A stretch of DNA of 64,000 bases from Salipiger pentaromativorans (GTDB lineage Bacteria > Pseudomonadota > Alphaproteobacteria > Rhodobacterales > Rhodobacteraceae): NCBI RefSeq assembly GCF_024721115.1, contig NZ_JAMDHK010000014.1, positions 62,001 to 126,000 on the forward strand. The letters are read 5' to 3'. The notes beneath the pieces are model-generated. The model saw only the letters and a program-made list of their open reading frames with translations, did not search any database and had not been told where the DNA came from. Every line of letters begins with the position of its first letter. Position 1 is the stretch's first letter. Made by a program: the position numbers and the translations under genes. Positions 24,154 to 32,250 of the stretch are shown one piece after another.

Positions 24154-25050
24154 TCAGCTCATGCCCGACCGGCGCATATCCTCGACGGCAAAGTCGATCA
24201 GCGCGCGGATCTTGCGCGGAAGGGTGCGGCCCTCGAGATAGACCGCGCTGATCGGATGGGTGGGGCTGTCATACCCCGTCAGCAGCGGCACAAGCCGCCC
24301 GGCCGCGATGTCGTCGCCCAGCACGAAGACCGGGCAATAGGCGATGCCGTCGCCCGCCACCGCCAGATCTCGCGCCACCTGGGCGCTGTTGACCATGAAA
24401 CGGGTCGGCACGGAGACCGAGACGGCCGCGCCGTCCCGCAGAAAGCTCCAGCGCGTCGGATCGGCGCGGTTGGTATCGACGATGCAGGCGTGATCGCGCA
24501 GATCTTGCGGGCTTTGCGGGGCTGGGTGCTGCGCCAGATAGTCCGGGCTCGCCACAAGATTGCTGCGGATCTTGCCCAGCTTGCGCCGCTTCAGCGACGA
24601 GATCGCGCCTTCGCCGATGCGGAAGGCCAGGTCGATCCCGTCGCTGGCCAGATCCACATGCGTATCGTTGAGCCGCAGGTCGATGGTCAGATCGGGATGC
24701 GGCGCGGCGAAGCGGCTGAGCAGATCCTTGACGTATTTCTCGCCAAAGGTCACCGGCGCCGAAATCCGCACCGTGCCGGAAAAGCCGTGCGTATCCTCGG
24801 TGACCGAGGCCAGCATCTCGTCGAGATCGTCGAGCAGCGCCGGTGCGCGCGACAGCAGCGTCTCTCCCGCCGGCGTGATCCCCACCCGCCGCGTGGTGCG
24901 CTGCAACAGCCGTACCCCGAGCCGGGTTTCCAGCTCGGCCACGTATTTCGAGGTCAGCCGGTTCGACAGGCCCAGCCGGTCGGCAGCGGCGGTGAAAGAG
25001 CCGGTTTCGGCGGTGGCAACAAAGGCCCGCAGGCCGTCGATCAGATCCAT
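24154..25050 (-). CDS. LysR-family transcriptional regulator
   Basis: The 298-residue regulator has an N-terminal winged helix-turn-helix (about residues 1-60: LRAFVATAETGSFTAAADRLGLSNRLTSKYVAELETRLGVRLLQRTTRRVGIT). The periplasmic-binding-like effector domain follows (about 90-295: GTVRISAPVTFGEKYVKDLL). It is divergent from the DOPA-dioxygenase-like/hydroquinone-reductase pair, so it probably controls that cassette in response to an aromatic or quinone signal. The start at 25050 is the Met of the conserved MDLIDGLRAF. The effector is unknown. Confidence 0.88.
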   Translation of the reverse strand: MDLIDGLRAFVATAETGSFTAAADRLGLSNRLTSKYVAELETRLGVRLLQRTTRRVGITPAGETLLSRAPALLDDLDEMLASVTEDTHGFSGTVRISAPVTFGEKYVKDLLSRFAAPHPDLTIDLRLNDTHVDLASDGIDLAFRIGEGAISSLKRRKLGKIRSNLVASPDYLAQHPAPQSPQDLRDHACIVDTNRADPTRWSFLRDGAAVSVSVPTRFMVNSAQVARDLAVAGDGIAYCPVFVLGDDIAAGRLVPLLTGYDSPTHPISAVYLEGRTLPRKIRALIDFAVEDMRRSGMS

Positions 25051-25090
25051 GGGCGGTTTATTGAGAACGCATTGGGGATGGTTATTCCAT

Positions 25091-25119
25091 ATAATCGCCA
25101 TTTCATTCCATGAGGGCAA
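25091..25119 (-). promoter_or_regulatory. Candidate lysR promoter in the divergent control region
   Basis: On the minus strand TTGCCC (25119-25114) and GATTAT (25096-25091) are 17 bases apart. The divergent intergenic region 25051-25182 also contains a plus-strand TATAAT (25090-25095) and two TTCCAT copies, so the regulator may bind between the two genes. Confidence 0.35.
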
Positions 25120-25182
25120 GGGGCATCTTGATCTCATCGACGCGGGCCGTTGCCCGCGCATATATTTTTCAGGGAGAGGGCC

Positions 25183-26004
25183 ATGAGCATCTCGCAATCG
25201 CTGCAAAAGCTGAAAGACAGTCTGAAAGCCTCGGACCGGATGCCGGTCGTGTTTCTGGGCCACGGCAGCCCGATGAACGCCATCGAGGACAACGCCTATT
25301 CGCGGAGCTGGGCTGAGCTGGGCCGCAACCTGCCGCGTCCGCAGGCGATCCTGGTGGTCTCCGCGCATTGGATGACGCGCGGTTCGACGCTGGTGAACGT
25401 ATCGCGGGCGCCGAAGACGATCCACGATTTCTACGGCTTCCCGCCGGAGCTTTTCGCCCAGCAATACCCGGCGCCCGGCGCGCCCGAGGTGGCCGCCGAG
25501 GTGGTGTCGCTGCTGGCCAGCCACCATGCGGAGGGCGACGAGACCTGGGGGCTCGATCACGGCGCCTGGTCGGTGCTGAAATTCCTCTATCCCGAGGCCG
25601 ATGTGCCGGTGTTCCAGCTCTCCATCGACATGCGCGCGGACCTGCCGCATCATGTGGAGATCGGTCGCGCGCTGGCCGAGCTGCGCCATCGCGGCGTGCT
25701 GATCCTGGGCTCGGGCAATGTGGTGCACAACCTGCGCGCGGTGCGCTGGGGCGGCGGTCCGGCGCATGACTGGGCCGAGGAATTCGACACGCTCTTCGCC
25801 GACCGGCTTGCCGAGGGCGACATCGCCGCGCTGTCGAACCGGCCCAAGCTGGGGAAACTGCTGCAGATGGCGCATCCCTCGCTCGACCACTACCTGCCGG
25901 CGCTGACCGTTGCGGGGGCGTCGGACGACAAGGACAGGCTGCTCTTCATGAATGACGCGATCGACCTCGGTTCGGTCTCGATGCGCAGCTTCATCTATTA
26001 CTGA
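25183..26004 (+). CDS. ygiD: Class III extradiol dioxygenase, 4,5-DOPA dioxygenase-like (YgiD family)
   Basis: The 273-residue enzyme is related to LigB-type extradiol dioxygenases. MPVVFLGHGSPMNAIEDN (about residues 20-37) supplies a metal-binding His. AILVVSAHWMTRG near 55, WGLDHGAWSVLKFLYP near 115 and LILGSGNVVHNLR near 175 complete the site. The family cleaves catechols such as L-DOPA with non-haem Fe or Zn. The start at 25183 follows AGGGAGAGGG; upstream in-frame codons are not family-like. It lies 11 bases from the next gene, so both form one operon opposite lysR. Confidence 0.9.
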   Translation: MSISQSLQKLKDSLKASDRMPVVFLGHGSPMNAIEDNAYSRSWAELGRNLPRPQAILVVSAHWMTRGSTLVNVSRAPKTIHDFYGFPPELFAQQYPAPGAPEVAAEVVSLLASHHAEGDETWGLDHGAWSVLKFLYPEADVPVFQLSIDMRADLPHHVEIGRALAELRHRGVLILGSGNVVHNLRAVRWGGGPAHDWAEEFDTLFADRLAEGDIAALSNRPKLGKLLQMAHPSLDHYLPALTVAGASDDKDRLLFMNDAIDLGSVSMRSFIYY

Positions 26005-26015
26005 GGAGACCTCCG

Positions 26016-26972
26016 ATGCTTGTGAACGGCAAATGGAGCAAGGGCTGGACGCCCGTGCAGAAGGCCGATGGCGAAGGCCGCTTCGTGCGGCAGGTATCGA
26101 GCTTTCGCAACTGGATCACGCCGGACGGGTCCGCGGGCCCGACCGGCACGGGCGGGTTCAAGGCCGAGCCGGGGCGCTACCGGCTTTACGTGGCCTATAT
26201 CTGCCCCTGGGCGTCGCGCACGCTGATGGCGCGCAGTCTCAAGGGGCTGACGGATCTGATCCCGGTCACGGTGGTGAACCCGACGCTGACGGACGAGGGC
26301 TGGCGGTTCGGCGCCTATCCCGGCGCGCATGAGGACCCGCTCTTCGCCTCCGATTACGTGCACGAGCTCTACACCCGCGCGGATCCGGCCTTCACCGGCC
26401 GCGCAACGGTGCCGGTGCTTTGGGACATGGCGCAGAACGTCATGGTGAACAACGAGAGCGCCGACATCGTGCGGATGTTCGACACCGCGTTCGAGCATCT
26501 CGCGCCGTCCGATCTGCGGCTTTACCCCGAGGATCTGGGTCCGGAGATCGACGCGCTCAATACGCGGATCTACGATCTGCTCAACAACGGTGTCTACAAG
26601 GCGGGGTTCGCGCTGACGCAGACGGCCTATGACGAGGCGGTCGAGGGTGTGTTCGAGATGCTGGACGAGCTCGAGGCGCGGCTGACGGGAGATTACCTGT
26701 TCGGCGCGCGTCTGACCGAGACCGATCTGCGCAGCTTTGTCACGCTGATCCGCTTCGATGCGGCCTATCACGGTCTGTTCAAGACGAACCGGCGGCAGAT
26801 CCGGGATTACCCCCGTCTTTCGGCTTATATGGCGCGTATCCTTGCGCTGCCGGGCGTGCGTGAGACGGTGAACATGGATCACATCACGCGGGGCTATTAC
26901 TCGGTCAAGGCGCTCAACCCCACGGGCATCCGCCCGACCGGGCCCGCGCATATCGAGGCGCTTCTGGCCTGA
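26016..26972 (+). CDS. yqjG: Glutathionyl-hydroquinone reductase (Xi-class glutathione S-transferase, YqjG type)
   Basis: The 318-residue protein has the Xi-class layout: RNWITPDG near residue 32, a thioredoxin-like domain with the catalytic Cys in YICPWASRTLMARSLKGL (about residues 62-80), VPVLWD and NNESADIVRMFD for glutathione contacts, and an all-helical C-terminal domain (ETDLRSFVTLIRFDAAYHGLFKTN near 240). It reduces glutathionyl-hydroquinones to hydroquinones. With the dioxygenase upstream and the LysR gene opposite, it suggests a cassette for handling catechols or quinones. Confidence 0.92.
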   Translation: MLVNGKWSKGWTPVQKADGEGRFVRQVSSFRNWITPDGSAGPTGTGGFKAEPGRYRLYVAYICPWASRTLMARSLKGLTDLIPVTVVNPTLTDEGWRFGAYPGAHEDPLFASDYVHELYTRADPAFTGRATVPVLWDMAQNVMVNNESADIVRMFDTAFEHLAPSDLRLYPEDLGPEIDALNTRIYDLLNNGVYKAGFALTQTAYDEAVEGVFEMLDELEARLTGDYLFGARLTETDLRSFVTLIRFDAAYHGLFKTNRRQIRDYPRLSAYMARILALPGVRETVNMDHITRGYYSVKALNPTGIRPTGPAHIEALLA

Positions 26973-26990
26973 CGCGGCGCGGCTTGTCGG

Positions 26991-27020
26991 GGACCAGGGG
27001 GCTTGGGGGCGTCCTGGTCC
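26991..27020 (+). terminator. Hairpin after the hydroquinone reductase gene
   Basis: GGACCAGG (26991-26998) pairs with CCTGGTCC (27013-27020), 18 bases after the stop codon, and is followed by GTTTG. It marks the end of native chromosome before the element at 27165. Confidence 0.6.
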
Positions 27021-27164
27021 GTTTGCTATGCCTGATGCGGGGCAATGTTGCACAATGCGTGAGGGAAACCGACCGGGTTTGCTGGACTGGCCGGGCCGGG
27101 GAAAGCCGTTTGTATTCCGGGGAAGGGGGGATCCAAGCCGGGTGACGCAAGTGCTTGGGAATAT

Positions 27165-27212
27165 TGGAGGCGAGTACCGGAATCGAACCGGTGTACACGG
27201 ATTTGCAATCCG
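27165..27212 (-). repeat. attL: duplicated 3' portion of tRNA-Cys
   Basis: The 48 bases are identical to 44480-44527 and cover, on the minus strand, the anticodon loop, T arm, acceptor 3' strand and CCA. The 5' half of the tRNA is absent, so this is the remnant copy. A further 15 identical bases (TGACGCAAGTGCTTG) lie seven bases to the left (27143-27157) and recur beside attR at 44457-44471. Confidence 0.92.
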
Positions 27213-27241
27213 GTTGTGATCGCTGATTTTATTGGACTTTC

Positions 27242-27302
27242 CTGTAAACGCCCCCGTTTTGTTCACGACGGGAAATCAAGGACTTACAAGGAAACTGTAA
27301 AC
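27242..27302 (+). promoter_or_regulatory. Two CTGTAAAC boxes inside the left end (candidate integrase arm sites)
   Basis: CTGTAAAC occurs at 27242-27249 and 27295-27302. The same octamer occurs twice just inside the right end (44412-44419 and 44424-44431). Paired short direct repeats flanking the core at both ends are expected for recombinase arm-type or excisionase binding sites. Confidence 0.5.
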
Positions 27303-27322
27303 GCCTCCAGAGGAGGTGTGCG

Positions 27323-28120
27323 ATGAGTGATTTGCGCCCGTTCAAAGAAGTTCAGCTTCAATGGCTTCGCCTTCTGCTCGCTGACACTTCGCTCAGCCCT
27401 CGTGCCGTGCAGTTCGCCACATACCTTGCCGTGGTTAGGTACAACGACAATGTCGGCAAAGCATGGCCGTCACATGCAACGGTTTGCGAAGATCTCGGGC
27501 TGAAGAGCGAAAAGACCATCCAGCGCCTGATCAAGGAACTCGATGGTAAGTGGTTCGAGATCAGGCGCGGGAATGGTCAAAAGCAGTCTACCGAATACGT
27601 GCCGTCCAAAACATCGCATCAGGCAGCCCAAGAGTTACGCGAAAAAGAGGAGGCGGGAAAGACGGACAAAATTGTCCCCCTTCGCGGCCCCAAAGGCGGA
27701 CATTTCTGTCCCGGAACCCAGACAGAAATGTCGCGCGAACCCGGACAAAAATGTCCACCAATAAAAGAGAAAGAAAAAACAAAGGAAAAAAGAGCGCTGA
27801 CACGGGATTTGCCTGATGAGGGGCAATCCCGTATTGCGCTCCGGTTGGTGCCCGGCGGCGGCGGCGTCTTTGAGCGAACATGGAATGACAGGTTGCAGGC
27901 GGTCGGGCTTGAACGCTTGGACCGACTATTTCGACATGTTCGCGACGAGCAGGGGCGGAGTTGCTACCTGTTGCCCGGAAGCTGGCCGGAGCCGCAGGGA
28001 AGCATCGGTTGGCACACCCAGCTTTCTCAGATTTATCGGATGTCTGGCCGGGCGGTGCCTGAGAAGCTGGAAAAGGCCATCCGCGCGAATTCTTCGTCCG
28101 AGCTGAGGATGGCGTCATGA
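27323..28120 (+). CDS. Helix-turn-helix (winged-helix) element protein, replication-initiator-like
   Basis: The 265-residue protein has an N-terminal winged-helix region (about residues 10-80: LQWLRLLLADTSLSPRAVQFATYLAVVRYN followed by AWPSHATVCEDLGLKSEKTIQRLIKEL). A charged linker with three cysteine-containing segments (GGHFCPGTQTEMSREPGQKCPP) follows, then a C-terminal domain with FERTWNDRLQAVGLERLDRLFRHV. This layout is common in regulators or initiators of small mobilizable elements. The specific role is unproven. Its ribosome-binding site AGAGGAGGTG is embedded in a CCTCC-AGA-GGAGG hairpin (27304-27316). It is the first element gene on the plus strand. Confidence 0.7.
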   Translation: MSDLRPFKEVQLQWLRLLLADTSLSPRAVQFATYLAVVRYNDNVGKAWPSHATVCEDLGLKSEKTIQRLIKELDGKWFEIRRGNGQKQSTEYVPSKTSHQAAQELREKEEAGKTDKIVPLRGPKGGHFCPGTQTEMSREPGQKCPPIKEKEKTKEKRALTRDLPDEGQSRIALRLVPGGGGVFERTWNDRLQAVGLERLDRLFRHVRDEQGRSCYLLPGSWPEPQGSIGWHTQLSQIYRMSGRAVPEKLEKAIRANSSSELRMAS

Positions 28121-28320
28121 TCGTGGTCGTCGAGGTGCGCCTGTTTTTCTGCTCTACCGGCTTTTGTGCTGCGCTTGGGCTTCTGGTCTGCCGGGCAATG
28201 AGGCCTCTCCGCAAATCTCTTCCGAAGCGCCTTCCACACGGCTGGCGAAGGAAGAGGTTTGTAGCCGCCGCTGGCTGCTTCGGTCCCGGTGGGACCGGCG
28301 GCGCAGCCGCTTGGCGGGGT

Positions 28321-28403
28321 TCAGGGGGGCAGCGCCCTGGCCGACATGTTGCTTGCAACATAATAGTCGGTCCATATTGTGTTTCTTATCAAACTAGGGG
28401 GCT
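28321..28403 (+). other. Candidate origin of transfer (oriT) upstream of the relaxase gene
   Basis: Just before the relaxase gene lies a perfect 7-bp inverted repeat ATGTTGC-TT-GCAACAT (28346-28361), followed by the AT-rich stretch TATTGTGTTTCTTATC (28375-28390). It resembles in layout the hairpin plus TAGTGTG/TTA nick region of MobV plasmids such as pMV158. The 28121-28406 gap also has a CGGTCCC-GGT-GGGACCG hairpin. A 96-codon frame crosses the region but looks non-coding. The nick site is inferred. Confidence 0.4.
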
Positions 28404-28406
28404 GTG

Positions 28407-29813
28407 ATGTCCGGTCCCCAATTCATGCACCTTCAGTCCTATTCACGCAAAGCCAATGAGGGTGGGCAATCTGTCGAACAAGTGCTCGCCGAGGCCTCCC
28501 GTGTGCCTGAATACAGCAAGCATGTGGCCGATCCTCGCCCGCCGTCTCTCGTCTATGGCGTGGCCGCTGACGAGGTCCGCAAGCTGCACGACGAGATGGT
28601 TGCCGCCGGTGGGGTTGACGTAACCCTGAAGGATGGCCGGACGGCCCGGCGGGGCATCCGCAAGGACCGACACACTTTGCTGACGGCTGTCGCATCGCAT
28701 CCCCTGCCGACCGATCTGGTGGAAACGAAACCCGACGCCCGCGCCGATTACGAGCGCTGGCGAGACCACAACCTTGCCTGGCTCAAGGCTCAGTTCGGCG
28801 ACAAGCTGGTGTCCGTGATCGAGCATAGGGACGAAAAGCACCCGCACATCCACGCTTACATATTGCCGCTGGACGATCCGACCTGTTCGGCACGCCAGCT
28901 CAACCCGGCTTGGCAAGCCAAGGAGGAGGCGATGGAGGTTGCCCGTGCCGCCGGTCATGACGACAAAGCTGCGCTGAAATTGGGCAATGCTGCCTATCGC
29001 GCGAGGGCGCGGGAATTGCAGGACCACTACTATGAGCATGTCAGTCTGGCCTCTGGCTTGACCCGAACTGGCCCGAAACGCGAACGCCTCAGCCGCCAGC
29101 AATGGAAGGCGCGGAAGGATGCAGCAAAGCTGACGGCCCAGATCAGCCAAGAAATCGACGGGCGGCTGGAAGATGTCGTTGACGCGGAAGACGGTCTGGA
29201 GCGGTCACTGGCTGTCAAGGCCGAGGAGATCGCGGAAAAGCTCGACCTGGCGGATCAGGCGCTGGAAGAGGCGGAAGCGGATCGTGCAGAGGCGCAGCGT
29301 TTGCGCGAGCAGGCTACGCGGGATGCCCAGAATGCTGAAGCGCGTATCCAGCGGCAGCTTGACCAAAAGCAGGAGGCACTTGAGGCTCAGCATCGGCAAC
29401 AGCGCGAAGCGGAACGCGCCGACCTTCACCGCGCCCGGCAGGAGGCCGAACAGGAAGCCCGCCGCCTGCGTGATGCACAGGCGCAGCTCAACCAGGATCG
29501 GGCTGACGCGCTGCGCAATGCGGCGAAAGAGGCCGCGCGCGTTGTTCTGGAGCTGTTTCTTGGGGTGCTTGATGGTTCGGTGCGTCCAGATCCCGCCGAC
29601 CCGAGAGTCTGGATCATCCGCGATGATGATCTTCGGGAGCGGGCGAAGAAGCTCGACCTGGTCGAGTTGATCAAGGACACGATGAAGGTTCTACACGATG
29701 CTTGGACGCTGCTCTCCGAACGGCTGTCGCCCACGGAACAAGCGGCAGTCTCCGAACAGATTGCAGAGCCTGTGAAGGCGGCGCTAGATCGACAACCCGG
29801 TCGCCAGCCATGA
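28407..29813 (+). CDS. MobV-type (Pre/Mob) relaxase
   Basis: The 468-residue protein is a predicted DNA-nicking mobilization protein. The metal-binding motif HRDEKHPHIH (residues 140-149) matches the HxDExxPHxH motif III of MobV relaxases. The N-terminus MSGPQFMHLQSYSRKANEGG is a plausible motif I; motif II lies around residues 83-130. From about residue 235 to 400 it is a long charged coiled coil (AEEIAEKLDLADQALEEAEAD and onwards), ending in a helical tail. The ATG at 28407 is preferred over an adjacent GTG because AGGGGG is five bases upstream. The stop overlaps the next gene by four bases. Confidence 0.82.
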   Translation: MSGPQFMHLQSYSRKANEGGQSVEQVLAEASRVPEYSKHVADPRPPSLVYGVAADEVRKLHDEMVAAGGVDVTLKDGRTARRGIRKDRHTLLTAVASHPLPTDLVETKPDARADYERWRDHNLAWLKAQFGDKLVSVIEHRDEKHPHIHAYILPLDDPTCSARQLNPAWQAKEEAMEVARAAGHDDKAALKLGNAAYRARARELQDHYYEHVSLASGLTRTGPKRERLSRQQWKARKDAAKLTAQISQEIDGRLEDVVDAEDGLERSLAVKAEEIAEKLDLADQALEEAEADRAEAQRLREQATRDAQNAEARIQRQLDQKQEALEAQHRQQREAERADLHRARQEAEQEARRLRDAQAQLNQDRADALRNAAKEAARVVLELFLGVLDGSVRPDPADPRVWIIRDDDLRERAKKLDLVELIKDTMKVLHDAWTLLSERLSPTEQAAVSEQIAEPVKAALDRQPGRQP

Positions 29814-30466
29814 ATGAATTCGATGAACGTCTTGCAAAAATACGGCGACAAAAAGCTGAAGCCCGCACCACGGCTGCGGATGATTTTGCGCAGTTGAGGG
29901 AGGGGTTGGCCGAGGCCCAGAGCAAACTCGCGGAACTGGACGCTGCCCGGCAAACCCTGTCTGAGGCCGTCAAAGCCGATAGCAGTAGGATCGCGGTCCT
30001 TCGCCGCCGTGTGACTGTTGGTGTCGTTCTAGTCGCGCTCGTCGGGGCTTTGGTGCTGGCGCTGACCGGGGCAGTTTCCAGCCGCATGCTCGATGAAGCA
30101 CGAACCGAGGCCGCTCGTATCCGAGCCGAGAACACCCAGGAGATTGCCCAGGCACGGGCCGAAGGCGAAGCTGCTTTGCATGCCCTCGCAGATCGGTTGG
30201 CAAGCCGTGAGGCTGTGCTGACCGCCGAGATCGAAGCGATGGGTGCCGATTTGGCGCAGCTTGATGCCGACCGCGATGCAGCGCGCGCCGATCTGGAACA
30301 CTTTGCAGACCTGCGGCATCAAATCGGGTTCGATCTGATCCCCTACCGCAACCGCGTAATGATCGTGGTGCCGCAAGGCGAAACCATCACCCGCTGGAAC
30401 GCCCCAGGACTGTCGGATCTCGCCCGCTACAACGGGCGGATGTTCCGGGTGGTGCGTGCAGACTAA
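29810..30466 (+). CDS. Membrane-anchored coiled-coil mobilization partner (MobB-like by position)
   Basis: The 218-residue protein has a cytoplasmic coiled coil (about residues 5-60), one transmembrane helix (VTVGVVLVALVGALVLALTGAV, about 68-89), a second coiled coil (about 95-160) and a C-terminal domain with PYRNRVMIVVPQGETITRWNAPGLS. No enzymatic motif is seen. Coupling to the relaxase gene by an ATGA overlap suggests that it tethers the relaxase-DNA complex to the membrane, as small Mob accessory proteins do. That role is inferred. Confidence 0.65.
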   Translation: MNEFDERLAKIRRQKAEARTTAADDFAQLREGLAEAQSKLAELDAARQTLSEAVKADSSRIAVLRRRVTVGVVLVALVGALVLALTGAVSSRMLDEARTEAARIRAENTQEIAQARAEGEAALHALADRLASREAVLTAEIEAMGADLAQLDADRDAARADLEHFADLRHQIGFDLIPYRNRVMIVVPQGETITRWNAPGLSDLARYNGRMFRVVRAD

Positions 30467-30562
30467 GCGTGAAGTTAAGCGTAAGAGGCTGTCCAGACAG
30501 GGAGTATGGCTCGCTAGTACTACATGGATTTTTTCATGTTATCAGTGCTATGAGCGCTTTCG

Positions 30563-30591
30563 TTGACATAAGATCAATACTTTGATACTAT
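30563..30591 (+). promoter_or_regulatory. Strong sigma-70-type promoter of a leaderless ATPase gene
   Basis: TTGACA (30563-30568) and TACTAT (30586-30591) are 17 bases apart. The -10 box ends six bases before the ATG at 30598, so transcription should begin at or next to the start codon. No Shine-Dalgarno sequence can fit on such a transcript. Confidence 0.65.
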
Positions 30592-30597
30592 AGAAAC

Positions 30598-32037
30598 ATG
30601 CTTGAAATCGCGAAATCAGACATCCTCAAAAGTCTCCGCCGGGATAACCCGTGGTGGGATACTTCGTATAAGATCACTCGAAGTCCGACCGAGAAGACGC
30701 GCGCCTATTTTAGCCCCTTCTCGACGCTTGCCCTGGACTGGTCTGTGCGACGCTCAACCATCCTGATGGGGCCGCGACGGGTTGGCAAGACCGTCATGCT
30801 GCGTCAGTTGATCGAGAAGGCGATAGACGAGGGGTTCAGCGGCCAGAACATCCTGTTCGTATCCATCGACACGCCACTCTATAGCGGAATGCCGCTCTCG
30901 CGCCTGATTGACCTGTTTGAGGAAGAGACTGAGCACGATGCGCAGGCAAGGCGGATCATCGTCTTTGATGAGATCCAGTATCTGAAAGACTGGGAAGTCC
31001 ATCTCAAGGTGCTGACCGACCAGCACCCGAACACAAGGTTCATCGCATCCGGTTCGGCGGCGGCGGCGCTGCGCCTGAAAAGTCAGGAATCGGGCGCAGG
31101 TCGCTTCACTGACTTTTTCCTTCCGCCACTCACATTTGCCGAATTCCTCGCATTTAGGGAGTTGGAAACCGATCTGATCAAATCCGCCCCGCTTGGAGCT
31201 ACCTTGCGGTTTTCCACCCCCGATATCGAGCGGCTGAACGAAGAGTTCATCAATTACCTGAACTTCGGGGGCTATCCGGAAGCGGTTCTCAACCCGGCGA
31301 TTCAAGCGGATGTGCAGCGTTTCCTTGGCCGTGATATCATCGACAAGGTTTTGCTGCGTGACCTCCCCAGCCTCTATGGCATTCAGGACATTCAGGAACT
31401 CAACCGGCTTTTCACGACAATAGCCTACCATACAGGGCAGGAAATCAGTCTCGACGGCCTGGCTCAAAGCTCGGGCGTAGCCAAGAACACGATCACAAAG
31501 TATCTCGAATACTTGGAAGCCGCTTTTCTGATTGTCCGAATTCGCCGTGTAGATGACACTGGTAAGACATTTCAGCGGATGCGAAACTTCAAGGTCTACC
31601 TGACCAACCCGTCAATGCGCGCCGCGCTATTCGCTCCGATTGCCGATGGTGACGATGCGATGGGCGCGATGGCTGAGACGGCGATTTTTTCGCAGTGGTT
31701 CCACTCTGATCTGATGAAAAACCTTCATTATGCGCGGTGGAAGCACGGAAGGACCGATCTGGAAGTTGATCTGGTTCGTGTCGATCCGGCGCGCCTCAAG
31801 CCGACCTGGGCATATGAAATCAAATGGTCCGACCGCTACGCCAGTGATCAACCAGGCGAATTGCGCGGGCTTGTCGAGTTCGCCAAACGCAACTTTGCCA
31901 ACAGCGTGCCCGCAGGGGCGACTACGAAGACGATCACCGCCGAGAGCGAAATTGACGGGGTCCTCATCCGGCACTTTCCCTGCGCCCTGCATTGCTATCA
32001 GGTTGGCAAGAACGTCGCCGAAGGGCGAGCGCCCTGA
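30598..32037 (+). CDS. AAA+ ATPase with DUF4143 C-terminal domain
   Basis: The 479-residue protein has an AAA_14-type N-terminal domain: Walker A GPRRVGKT (58-65), Walker B RIIVFDEIQYLKDW (119-132), and the sensor region FIASGSAAAALRLK. A DUF4143 domain follows after about residue 240, with a helix-turn-helix-like SLDGLAQSSGVAKNTITKYLEYLEAAFLIV and ending in a nuclease-like EIKWSDRY segment (D/E...ExK arrangement: VDLVRVD...AYEIKW). These proteins are widespread in genomic islands; the function is unknown but may be DNA- or toxin-related. It has its own strong leaderless promoter and is not coupled to neighbours. Confidence 0.85.
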   Translation: MLEIAKSDILKSLRRDNPWWDTSYKITRSPTEKTRAYFSPFSTLALDWSVRRSTILMGPRRVGKTVMLRQLIEKAIDEGFSGQNILFVSIDTPLYSGMPLSRLIDLFEEETEHDAQARRIIVFDEIQYLKDWEVHLKVLTDQHPNTRFIASGSAAAALRLKSQESGAGRFTDFFLPPLTFAEFLAFRELETDLIKSAPLGATLRFSTPDIERLNEEFINYLNFGGYPEAVLNPAIQADVQRFLGRDIIDKVLLRDLPSLYGIQDIQELNRLFTTIAYHTGQEISLDGLAQSSGVAKNTITKYLEYLEAAFLIVRIRRVDDTGKTFQRMRNFKVYLTNPSMRAALFAPIADGDDAMGAMAETAIFSQWFHSDLMKNLHYARWKHGRTDLEVDLVRVDPARLKPTWAYEIKWSDRYASDQPGELRGLVEFAKRNFANSVPAGATTKTITAESEIDGVLIRHFPCALHCYQVGKNVAEGRAP

Positions 32038-32198
32038 GGGATTGAGGCAGCCTTGCTGGTCTGTTCAAAGCTCATGGCCACCCCGCCTTCCCCTGCCTTA
32101 TGGCGGGCGATGTCAGGCGGGGCCGGATGCCACACGGGAGCCGGAAAATCCACATGAGCGAGACGCCAAGTATTGAGCGATTGTGGGGTTTCAGGCGG

Positions 32199-32231
32199 GG
32201 TGCGGAGATTATAGGGCCTATTCTCCGCACC
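32199..32231. terminator. 33-bp palindrome between convergent genes (probable bidirectional terminator)
   Basis: GGTGCGGAGA (32199-32208) pairs with TCTCCGCACC (32222-32231), and an inner ATAGG/CCTAT extends the stem. A third partial copy (GATGCGGAGAAT) follows. It lies between the plus-strand ATPase and the end of the minus-strand operon. No T-tract is present, so it could also be a protein-binding site. Confidence 0.6.
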
Positions 32232-32250
32232 TGATGCGGAGAATCGCGGG

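Noticed and set aside
27028-27219. Frame ending in an EYRNRTGVHGFAIR-type peptide
   Set aside because: This peptide is the well-known false translation across a reversed tRNA 3' end; it coincides with the attL tRNA-Cys remnant.
28117-28407. 96-codon frame between the helix-turn-helix gene and the relaxase gene
   Set aside because: After a hydrophobic start it becomes Gly/Arg-rich, lacks a domain and spans the probable oriT hairpins; I prefer a non-coding transfer region.
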